64,000 nucleotides of DNA from Lacrimispora indolis DSM 755 (GTDB lineage: Bacteria; Bacillota; Clostridia; Lachnospirales; Lachnospiraceae). A program made the translations under genes and the position numbers. The first letter of the stretch is position 1. Each line of letters begins with the position of its first letter. The notes under the pieces were generated by a model, which was not told the origin of the DNA, made no database searches, and was given only the letters and a program-made list of their open reading frames with translations. Below are positions 35,305 to 42,183 of the stretch, in pieces. Location: positions 3,328,001-3,392,000 of the forward strand of contig NZ_AZUI01000001.1 of the NCBI RefSeq assembly GCF_000526995.1, written 5' to 3'.

Positions 35305-36936
35305 TTAAGTGTTTTTAAGCAGCTCCCAGGCGCAGATTCCCAAATACAGGCGGAAAATGTCCTCAATGGAAGTGATATCGCAGCACAGAAGCTTTTTGAT
35401 GGAGGACAGCCGGGCAGTCAGGGTATTCCTGTGGATGAAAAGCTTCTGGGCGGTTTCCGTGAGATTTAAGGAGTTTTCCAAATACGCCTTAAGGGTCCCA
35501 AGAAGCTCCCCTTTATTTTCGGAATCATAGATAACCAGGATGCTGACAGTATCCTGGTATATTTTTTCCCGTTCATAAGAGGTCAGCTGGTTTAAAAGAT
35601 GAAATGCAAACTGCCTGGTATAAGAATGAATGGAGGCAGTTTGGCGGTCAGAGGTCTGCAGATGCAATGTCTGCAGGCTTTCTTCATATGCCTTTGCAAT
35701 GGAGGCACAGGAAGTGTGGCACCGGCTGATCCCCAGTCTGAAAAAGGTTTGGTAATCCTTTAAATAATCCGACAGCTGCAGGGCAATCTGATTGGCCAGT
35801 GAGAGGGCTTCCACATTGGGCGTTTGTTTCGGATACAGGAGAAAAATAACAATGTGGTTTTCGCTGTGGCATAAAAAGTATTTATGGGCTAAATGGATAA
35901 GCCTCTGGTTTACGGCATTGTACAGGCTGCGGAACAGCTTGCTTTCCTTTGACTGGCATTCCAGGGTGATGCATACCTTTTTTAAGTCAATGGGAAAGGA
36001 ATAGGCGTCGCAGACCAGACGTATTTCCTCAATGGACTTGTTTTTAATATCCGTAAGCATATAGAAAAAAGAATCATAATAATTTTTTTGGGAAAAGGCC
36101 CTGTTCTGGATCTGCATGGAGGTGAGCTCCAGCGCAAGAACAGAGAATATCTGCTTAAGGACTTCCAGGGTGGTATCGTCGATCTCTTTTTGGGTGATGT
36201 CAATGCATAAGTAATGCTTGTTGTCGGGAAGCAGAAAGGCATGAAACGTGAGGAGTGTGTCATTGCAGTAAAAATTGCGTTTTCTGGCGTGCTCCTTTTG
36301 TCTTTCTTCAGGCAGAGAATTGGAAGGCTGGACCTGCAATTTGTCTATCCTGGAAAAATCCCCGTATTCTTTTGGCGGAATGCGGTAATATATGGGAAAA
36401 TCAGATGTTGTTGTGATCATTGCCATGGAATTGGTATAATTGGATATCCGCTCCAGCATTTTCATAATTCCTTCTTTATTAAAAAAGGATTCATGAAATT
36501 TTTCTGCTTCTCTGAGGATGAATTGCTGTTTTAAAATCTTCTGCTCAATGAGATTTTCGTTAATTACGTTTATGATATTGGAATAACCGTGATAAAAAGG
36601 CACCGAAACAAGCGCAAGTCCATACTTGGCGGCTTCTTCGATCAGGGAATCGGGAATCCTGTCAAAAAAGCGTTTGACCTTAATGCAGAAAGCGGTACAG
36701 TCAATGGCATGGAGATCCGCAATTATTTTTTTCTGGATTTCAAAATCATTATAAAAGATGTAACCCGTTGTAAGAACGATTTCATTCTTTTTGATCCATT
36801 TTACACCGTCAGGATTATCCAGTACACTGATACCGGTAATGGTTTTATGAAGAGCTTCATCTTCTCCGATGAATTCCAGATTATCAATGGGGGTTTCATA
36901 TAAAAACCAGCCAAGGGTCAAGGGAGGATATTTCAT
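35305..36936 (-). CDS. PucR-family transcriptional regulator
   Basis: A 543-residue regulator: an N-terminal PucR ligand-sensing domain (about residues 8-130, with KKNEIVLTTGYIFYND), a middle region of GGDEF-like type, and a C-terminal helix-turn-helix (LNLTETAQKLFIHRNTLTAR) near residue 490. PucR proteins control purine, amino-acid or peptide use. It faces the peptide locus end to end and diverges from fchA, so it could govern either. GGAG lies 6 bases before the ATG. Confidence 0.9.
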   Translation of the reverse strand: MKYPPLTLGWFLYETPIDNLEFIGEDEALHKTITGISVLDNPDGVKWIKKNEIVLTTGYIFYNDFEIQKKIIADLHAIDCTAFCIKVKRFFDRIPDSLIEEAAKYGLALVSVPFYHGYSNIINVINENLIEQKILKQQFILREAEKFHESFFNKEGIMKMLERISNYTNSMAMITTTSDFPIYYRIPPKEYGDFSRIDKLQVQPSNSLPEERQKEHARKRNFYCNDTLLTFHAFLLPDNKHYLCIDITQKEIDDTTLEVLKQIFSVLALELTSMQIQNRAFSQKNYYDSFFYMLTDIKNKSIEEIRLVCDAYSFPIDLKKVCITLECQSKESKLFRSLYNAVNQRLIHLAHKYFLCHSENHIVIFLLYPKQTPNVEALSLANQIALQLSDYLKDYQTFFRLGISRCHTSCASIAKAYEESLQTLHLQTSDRQTASIHSYTRQFAFHLLNQLTSYEREKIYQDTVSILVIYDSENKGELLGTLKAYLENSLNLTETAQKLFIHRNTLTARLSSIKKLLCCDITSIEDIFRLYLGICAWELLKNT

Positions 36937-37019
36937 TTCATGCTCCTTTTCATTTAAAAACAGAGATTAACCGGGGATTTGACTATTTTTGACAATCATA
37001 GCATTGACTGTTTTCCTTG

Positions 37020-37059
37020 ACAAGTTAAACTTGTTTTTTTATGGAAACCCTTATATAAT
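37020..37059 (+). promoter_or_regulatory. fchA-folD promoter with palindromic operator candidate
   Basis: -35 TTGTTT (37031-37036), 17-base spacer, -10 TATAAT (37054-37059). The perfect palindrome ACAAGTTaAACTTGT (37020-37034) overlaps the -35, in the intergenic space shared with the divergent PucR gene. Confidence 0.6.
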
Positions 37060-37101
37060 AATGGAAAATAAAATGCGGTATGGAAAGGCGGACCAATAGT
37101 T

Positions 37102-37734
37102 ATGATACAGGACTTTACAATTCACACATTCCTTGAAAAATTATCTTCAAAAAGCCCCACCCCGGGCGGCGGCGGAGCGGCAGGACTTGGCGGTGCAATA
37201 GGAGCGGCTTTGGGAGAAATGGTGGTGAACTTAACCCTTGGCAAAAAGCGGTATGCCGACGTGGAAGAAGAAATGCAGTCATTTCTTGAAAAGCTGGAAG
37301 CTTTAAAAAGCGAATTTTTAAGGCTTGCGGATGAAGATGAAGTGGTATTTGTTCCTTTGGCTGCCGCATACGGCCTTCCAACCGGCACAGAGGAAGAAAA
37401 AAGACATAAGGCTGAAGTCCTGGAAAACCATCTCCTGGCTGCCAGCCTGGTCCCTCTCATGGTCATGGAACGGGCCCTGGAAGCCCTTGATATCATGGAG
37501 GTTCTGGCTGAAAAGGGAAGCCGCCTGGCTGTCAGTGACGTAGGCGTTGGCGTGCAGTTTATCCGTTCCGCCTTATTGGGAGCAAAGATGAATGTTTCCA
37601 TTAATACAGGATCCATGAAGCAGCGGGAAAAGGCCGGACAGCTTCAGGCCAGGGCGGATAAGCTGGCAGAGGACGGGACCAGAAAGGCTGACGCCATTTA
37701 TGCAAAGGTGGAATCTGCATTAAAGGCAGAATAA
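37102..37734 (+). CDS. fchA: Methenyltetrahydrofolate cyclohydrolase / cyclodeaminase family
   Basis: A 210-residue member of the formiminotransferase-cyclodeaminase domain family (PF04961 type): SSKSPTPGGGGAAGLGGAIG near the start and the late RSALLGAKMNVSIN helix. In Clostridia the stand-alone form converts 5,10-methenyl-THF to 10-formyl-THF. It is followed 14 bases later by folD, so the pair handles adjacent one-carbon steps. Confidence 0.9.
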   Translation: MIQDFTIHTFLEKLSSKSPTPGGGGAAGLGGAIGAALGEMVVNLTLGKKRYADVEEEMQSFLEKLEALKSEFLRLADEDEVVFVPLAAAYGLPTGTEEEKRHKAEVLENHLLAASLVPLMVMERALEALDIMEVLAEKGSRLAVSDVGVGVQFIRSALLGAKMNVSINTGSMKQREKAGQLQARADKLAEDGTRKADAIYAKVESALKAE

Positions 37735-37748
37735 GGAGGAGAAAAAAC

Positions 37749-38585
37749 GTGATAACCTTAAAAGGTGCAGCTGTGTCTGCAAAAATCAAAGAACAGGTGG
37801 AAGGACTTTTGGCCGGCTTAAAAGGAAAAACTCCAAAGCTTGCCATTGTGCGGGTGGGAGAACGGCCAGACGACTTATCCTATGAACGGGGAGCTTTAAA
37901 GAAAATGGAAAGCTTTAGCCTGCAGGGGGAAAGTTTTGCCTTTCCCCAGGATATAACTGATGAAGCATTTAAGGAGGAGTTTGCAAAAATCAATGAAAAT
38001 CCGGATATTGACGGCATCCTTCTTTTGCGCCCTCTGCCAAAGCAGATCAGGGAAAAAGACATTGAGCACATGATTGATCCTGGAAAGGATTTGGACGGCA
38101 TATCTCCTGAAAATATCGCCAAAGTATTTGCAGGCGATGATACGGGATTTGCCCCATGTACGGCGGAGGCAGTGGTGGAGGTTTTAAAGTCCAGTGATAT
38201 CCCTCTGACCGGAAAGCGGGTGGCCATTGTGGGAAGAAGCATGGTAGTGGGGCGCCCTCTGTCCATGCTGATGCTTAAGGAAAATGCAACGGTGACCATC
38301 TGTCACACCCGCACGGAAAACTTAAAGGAAACCTGTAAAAATGCCCAGATCCTTGTGGCAGCAGCCGGGCGCGCCAGAATGGTGGATGCCTCTTATGTGG
38401 GAGCGGATGCCGTGGTGGTTGATGTGGGAATCAATGTGGACGAAAACGGAAAACTTTGCGGGGATGTGGATTTTGATTCCCTGGAAGGGACTGCTTCCAT
38501 GGCAACTCCGGTACCAGGAGGAGTTGGAACGGTGACAACGGCTGTGCTGGCAAGGCATCTGGTATTGGCTGCACTTATAAAATAA
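37749..38585 (+). CDS. folD: FolD-type methylenetetrahydrofolate dehydrogenase, lacking the usual catalytic Lys
   Basis: A 278-residue enzyme with the FolD fold: NADP-binding GRSMVVGRPLSMLM, the segment DLDGISPENI, and the conserved PVPGGVGTVTT. The start is GTG, with AAGGAGG upstream. In typical FolD the active site reads Y-x-x-x-K; here Tyr45 is kept but the +4 position is Ala49 (LSYERGALKK), with no gap in the alignment. That Lys is needed for cyclohydrolase activity in studied enzymes. FchA just upstream may supply that activity, leaving this protein mainly a dehydrogenase. This is an inference. Confidence 0.92.
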   Translation: MITLKGAAVSAKIKEQVEGLLAGLKGKTPKLAIVRVGERPDDLSYERGALKKMESFSLQGESFAFPQDITDEAFKEEFAKINENPDIDGILLLRPLPKQIREKDIEHMIDPGKDLDGISPENIAKVFAGDDTGFAPCTAEAVVEVLKSSDIPLTGKRVAIVGRSMVVGRPLSMLMLKENATVTICHTRTENLKETCKNAQILVAAAGRARMVDASYVGADAVVVDVGINVDENGKLCGDVDFDSLEGTASMATPVPGGVGTVTTAVLARHLVLAALIK

Positions 38586-38592
38586 AATAATG

Positions 38593-38640
38593 AAACAAGC
38601 GGCATGGAAGCCTACCGATCCTTCCATACCGCTTGTTTTT
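38593..38640. terminator. Terminator between folD and thiT
   Basis: AAACAAGCGGCATGGAAG (38593-38610) pairs with CTTCCATACCGCTTGTTTTT (38621-38640), one bulge. Works for both convergent genes. Confidence 0.88.
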
Positions 38641-38668
38641 GATTTACAAAAGAGTACGTTTTATTTCC

Positions 38669-39340
38669 TTACCCATTAACAGCCTGCCGCTTCACCTGCC
38701 CGATGGCTCCCAGCACGGGAGGGAGATACAGGATCACAACGGTCAGGATCAGTTCCGGAAGGATGTAGGTGGCATTATAGCCCAGAGTATAGACCATGGG
38801 GTTCATGCCTTCCGGAGCATAGGAAGCAAAGAATATATATCCGGAAAGGACGTGGCATATGTAACGGCCCGCTACACCCACCACATACCCGGTCACAAGA
38901 CCGTGTTTTTTATTGCTGAACAGCCCGGAAAGCCCAAGGGCGCCGAAGGCCAGGGGATAGTCAAGAAGAACCTGGAGCGGGGCAAAAATATAGGGCTCTG
39001 TAATAAACTGCAGGATTCCGTATGCCACGCCGGTCATAATTCCTGTTTTTACATCGTAAACATAGCCGATCAGGCAGATGAACAGCATGGAAAACAGAGT
39101 GATGGAGCCGCCGAAGGGAAGGGACGCAAATTTAATAAAAGAAGTTACCATTGCAAGAGCCATTGCACCTGAGCAGTAAACCAGCTGGCGGGTCTGCATG
39201 GCCTTGGATTTTGAGGCGGATTTACCCAGAAGGTGCAGGGCAAAAAGGATGGCCGCCAACAGAATAATTAACAGCCCGTATCCGGCCGGTTGTAGTAAAT
39301 ACTCTTCGTTTTCAGCAGAGTAAGTTAGAAAAAATGACAT
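38669..39340 (-). CDS. thiT: Energy-coupled thiamine transporter S component
   Basis: A 223-residue membrane protein of the ThiT family, with about six helices (SFIKFASLPFGGSITLFSML; EPYIFAPLQVLLDYPLAF; HVLSGYIFFASYAPEG). It binds thiamine for the ECF transporter. The identity is confirmed by a TPP riboswitch directly upstream. Translation starts at the ATG at 39340, whose AGGAGG site can be masked by the riboswitch expression platform. Confidence 0.95.
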   Translation of the reverse strand: MSFFLTYSAENEEYLLQPAGYGLLIILLAAILFALHLLGKSASKSKAMQTRQLVYCSGAMALAMVTSFIKFASLPFGGSITLFSMLFICLIGYVYDVKTGIMTGVAYGILQFITEPYIFAPLQVLLDYPLAFGALGLSGLFSNKKHGLVTGYVVGVAGRYICHVLSGYIFFASYAPEGMNPMVYTLGYNATYILPELILTVVILYLPPVLGAIGQVKRQAVNG

Positions 39341-39349
39341 AAAAAATCC

Positions 39350-39457
39350 TCCTTTGCGCGCGCAGGAGGGGAGTAATGATGCTTCCTTACGCCGGCATTA
39401 TCCGGTTCAAGTAGTGAGGGTTCGGTTTATTCCGATCTCAGCCTAAGGCTCCCCTAG
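39350..39457 (-). ncRNA. TPP riboswitch (THI element) with translational expression platform
   Basis: Read on the minus strand: GGGGAGCC, CTGAGA, ACCC, then GAACCGGATAATGCCGGCG and GGAAGC, all consensus parts of the thiamine pyrophosphate aptamer (39381-39457). After it, CCTCC (39365-39369) can pair with AGGAGG of the thiT ribosome site across a GC-rich loop (39350-39369), and there is no T tract. TPP would therefore shut off translation rather than terminate transcription. Confidence 0.93.
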
Positions 39458-39485
39458 CGTGTATACGATATTTGATTTCGCTGTG

Positions 39486-39514
39486 AGTATAACGCAAATC
39501 CATAAGCTTGTCAA
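39486..39514 (-). promoter_or_regulatory. thiT promoter
   Basis: Minus-strand -35 TTGACA (39509-39514), 17-base spacer, -10 TATACT (39486-39491), just upstream of the riboswitch. Confidence 0.75.
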
Positions 39515-39599
39515 GCCGCATCAAAAAGTAAAATCAGAATAAAAATGCAAATAAAGTGCAACCTAGTAAAAAGAAAATGGAAACACGGAGGTTGTTTTT

Positions 39600-40025
39600 A
39601 TGACAGGCTTTATTATTGCACTCATATCAGGTGCGCTTATGAGCATTCAGGGAGTTTTAAATACAGGGGTGACAAAACAAACCAGCATGTGGGTATCAAC
39701 AGGCTGGGTGCAGCTGACGGCATTTTTGACCTGTCTCATCCTGTGGTATTTTTCCGGCAGGGATGGCATCTCCGGACTTTTAGATGTGCAGCCCAAATAC
39801 ATGCTGCTGGGTGGTGTTATCGGCGCATTTATCACCTATACGGTAGTGAAGAGCATGGGAACCTTAGGACCTGCCAAAGCGGCTCTGCTTATCGTAGTAT
39901 CCCAGATCATCGTAGCCTATGCCGTGGAGCTGTTCGGTTTATTCGGCGTTGAAAAAGTGGGATTTGAATGGAAAAAGCTGATCGGTGCTGTGGTTGCCAT
40001 CATCGGAATCATGATATTTAATTAA
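39600..40025 (+). CDS. DMT_YdcZ family transporter
   Basis: A 141-residue membrane protein of the YdcZ branch of the drug/metabolite transporter superfamily, with about five hydrophobic helices (IALISGALMSIQGVLNTG at the start, VSQIIVAYAVELFGLFGVE near residue 100). It has half the size of full DMT proteins and probably acts as a dimer. ACGGAGG lies upstream. The substrate is unknown. Confidence 0.85.
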   Translation: MTGFIIALISGALMSIQGVLNTGVTKQTSMWVSTGWVQLTAFLTCLILWYFSGRDGISGLLDVQPKYMLLGGVIGAFITYTVVKSMGTLGPAKAALLIVVSQIIVAYAVELFGLFGVEKVGFEWKKLIGAVVAIIGIMIFN

Positions 40026-40039
40026 TTTGGAAATAGTGC

Positions 40040-40068
40040 TTGTATTTACCTATTTCTTTAGGTAGAAT
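40040..40068 (+). promoter_or_regulatory. Promoter of the ComEA-like gene
   Basis: -35 TTGTAT (40040-40045), 17-base spacer, -10 TAGAAT (40063-40068). Confidence 0.6.
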
Positions 40069-40127
40069 AGTAACATAGGCTGAAGATGGTATCCTTTTTT
40101 GGGAAATTTTGTAAGAGGAGGGATATC

Positions 40128-40829
40128 ATGAAGTATCAGAAAATAAAAATCGCTCTGATTGCCCTGTGTATAATAGCCGCAGGTATCTGCTACGGCTTTG
40201 GCAGAAGCCGGGAAGACCAAAAGTCAGGGATCTCCTTATCGGAGGCATCTGCTTTTCAGGCAGGAGAAGCCGGAGACGATAGTCAGCCGGTTTCCGGTGA
40301 TCAGCCAGTTCCAGGCGGAACCGGAACAGAAGTATCAGAAGCGGCAGAGAGCGTCTTAGAAAGTGCAGGAGGCAGAACGGCCCTGCCTTTCTACATACAT
40401 ATCTGCGGAGAAGTGGTTTCTCCCGGCGTTTATGAGCTTGAGGAAGGAAGCCGGGTCTTTCAGGCAGTGGAGAAAGCGGGCGGATTCACAGACCAGGCAG
40501 CAGCAGAATATTTAAATATGGCAGAGAGGGTCGCGGATGGCATGAAAATCGTGGTCCTTAATAAGGAAGAGGCAGAGGCTGCAAAAGCCCGCGGAGAGAT
40601 TTCTCTGCCGGCAGAGGCTTCATCGAATCTGCAAAAACAGAAAGTGAATTTAAATACCGCCACCAAAGAGGAGCTGATGACCCTTCGGGGAATCGGAGAA
40701 GCCAAGGCCAATGATATTCTTAAATATCGGGAGAGCCGGGGCGGATTTCAGAAAATCGAGGATATCATGAAGATATCCGGCATCAAAGATGCGGCTTTTC
40801 AAAAAATAAAAGAAGACATAACGGTTTAA
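40128..40829 (+). CDS. comEA: ComEA-family helix-hairpin-helix DNA-binding protein
   Basis: A 233-residue membrane-anchored protein: one N-terminal transmembrane helix (ALIALCIIAAGICYGFG), a low-complexity linker, an SLBB-type domain (YIHICGEVVSPGVYELEEG) from about residue 85, and C-terminal twin helix-hairpin-helix motifs (LNTATKEELMTLRGIGEAKA, then KISGIKDAAFQKIKED). ComEA binds DNA outside the membrane during uptake for transformation. GAGGAGGG precedes the ATG at 40128; an upstream ATG at 40086 has none. No other competence genes are nearby. Confidence 0.9.
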   Translation: MKYQKIKIALIALCIIAAGICYGFGRSREDQKSGISLSEASAFQAGEAGDDSQPVSGDQPVPGGTGTEVSEAAESVLESAGGRTALPFYIHICGEVVSPGVYELEEGSRVFQAVEKAGGFTDQAAAEYLNMAERVADGMKIVVLNKEEAEAAKARGEISLPAEASSNLQKQKVNLNTATKEELMTLRGIGEAKANDILKYRESRGGFQKIEDIMKISGIKDAAFQKIKEDITV

Positions 40830-40851
40830 ATATAGAAGACAGAGGTGTAGT

Positions 40852-41550
40852 ATGGCAAGCGTTTTAGTAGTTGATGATGAAAAACTCATCGTAAAAGGAA
40901 TGAGATTCAGTCTGGAACAGGATGGCATGGATGTGGATTGTGCCTATGACGGAGAGGAAGCCATTAATCTGGCAAAGCAGAAAGAGTATGACGTGGTTCT
41001 TTTGGATGTCATGCTCCCCAAATATGACGGATACGAGGTATGTCAGGCCATCCGGGAATTTTCCGAGATGCCCATCATCATGCTGACGGCCAAGGGAAAT
41101 GATATGGATAAGATCCTGGGCCTGGAATACGGCGCTGACGATTATATTACAAAGCCCTTTAACATCCTTGAGGTAAAAGCCAGGATCAAGGCCATTATGC
41201 GCCGGAATTCAAAGAAGAATAAGCGGGAGGGCCAGGAAGACAGCCAGGTGATAACGGAAGGCGATTTAAAGCTGGACCGGGACAGCAGGAGAGTGTTTAT
41301 TGCTGAGAAGGAGATCAATTTGACGGCAAAGGAGTTTGATCTTTTGGAGCTTCTTACCTGCAATCCAGGTAAGGTTTACAGCAGGGAACAGCTTCTTACT
41401 TACGTATGGGGAAATAAAGCTATGGATACGGGGGATGTCCGCACGGTAGACGTTCATGTAAGACGCCTTCGGGAGAAGATTGAACCCAGTCCCAGCGATC
41501 CTAAATATGTGCATACCAAGTGGGGCGTGGGATATTATTTCCGCGTCTAG
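40852..41550 (+). CDS. OmpR/PhoB-family response regulator
   Basis: A 232-residue two-domain regulator: receiver domain with acidic pair DDE at the start, phosphoacceptor Asp52 (LLDVMLPKYDG) and Lys near LTAKG; C-terminal winged helix from about residue 130 (FDLLELLTCNPGKVYSREQL, VDVHVRRLREKIE). It follows comEA by 22 bases and has no histidine kinase gene beside it, so its partner is elsewhere. A terminator follows. Confidence 0.94.
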   Translation: MASVLVVDDEKLIVKGMRFSLEQDGMDVDCAYDGEEAINLAKQKEYDVVLLDVMLPKYDGYEVCQAIREFSEMPIIMLTAKGNDMDKILGLEYGADDYITKPFNILEVKARIKAIMRRNSKKNKREGQEDSQVITEGDLKLDRDSRRVFIAEKEINLTAKEFDLLELLTCNPGKVYSREQLLTYVWGNKAMDTGDVRTVDVHVRRLREKIEPSPSDPKYVHTKWGVGYYFRV

Positions 41551-41551
41551 G

Positions 41552-41604
41552 AAAAGAAAGAGGAGGATTTCTGACGGGAGACCGGGGAAATCCGCCTTTT
41601 CTTT
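41552..41604 (+). terminator. Terminator after the response regulator
   Basis: AAAAGAAAGAGGAGGATTTC (41552-41571) pairs, with one mismatch, with GAAATCCGCCTTTTCTTT; the 3' arm is T-rich. Confidence 0.7.
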
Positions 41605-41664
41605 AAATTCCGGGAAAGAAAAAAACATGGTTTAAGCTAATTTGGAAAATGGGGAAATAATGGA

Positions 41665-42171
41665 ATGGATTACAATATCAGAAAAGTGAAAACAGAGGAT
41701 TTGGACCGTGTGGCAGAAGTAGAGGCTCTCTGCTTTCCGCCGGAAGAGGCGGCAGGTCGGGAAGCCCTTGAGCAGAGGATCAAAGGTTTTCCAGAAAGCT
41801 TCCTGGTGGCAGAGCTTTCTTTTGGGCAGATCATCGGTTTTATTAATGGCAGCGTTACAGATGGGGATACTATCTGTGACGAAATGTTTGAAAGAACGGA
41901 TTTTCATAATCCGGATGGTGCTTATCAAAGCGTGTTTGGACTTGATGTGATAAAAGAGTGGCGGGGCCGGGGAGTTGCCGCTGCCCTTATGAAGCGTTTT
42001 ATAGAGGAAGCAAAGAAAAGAGGAAGGAAAGGAATGATCCTCACCTGCAAGGACAGGCTGATTCCTTATTACGAAAAATTCGGATACCGGAACATGGGAG
42101 TGTCCGGGTCTGTGCACGGAGGAGCCATCTGGTATGATATGCGTCTTGATTTTATGGATAAAGGGAAGTGA
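41665..42171 (+). CDS. GNAT N-acetyltransferase (arylalkylamine-type)
   Basis: A 168-residue acetyltransferase with the acetyl-CoA loop VIKEWRGRGVAAALMKRF at about residues 95-112 and a C-terminal YYEKFGYRNMG. The N-terminal pattern EVEALCFPPEEAA is shared with arylalkylamine-type GNATs. GGGGA lies 9 bases before the ATG. It precedes the acyltransferase-like gene by 12 bases. Substrate unknown. Confidence 0.85.
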   Translation: MDYNIRKVKTEDLDRVAEVEALCFPPEEAAGREALEQRIKGFPESFLVAELSFGQIIGFINGSVTDGDTICDEMFERTDFHNPDGAYQSVFGLDVIKEWRGRGVAAALMKRFIEEAKKRGRKGMILTCKDRLIPYYEKFGYRNMGVSGSVHGGAIWYDMRLDFMDKGK

Positions 42172-42183
42172 GGCACTGTCAGT

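Noticed and set aside
41632..42117. 161-codon minus-strand frame
   Set aside because: It overlaps the GNAT gene entirely, and the GNAT motifs are clear on the plus strand.
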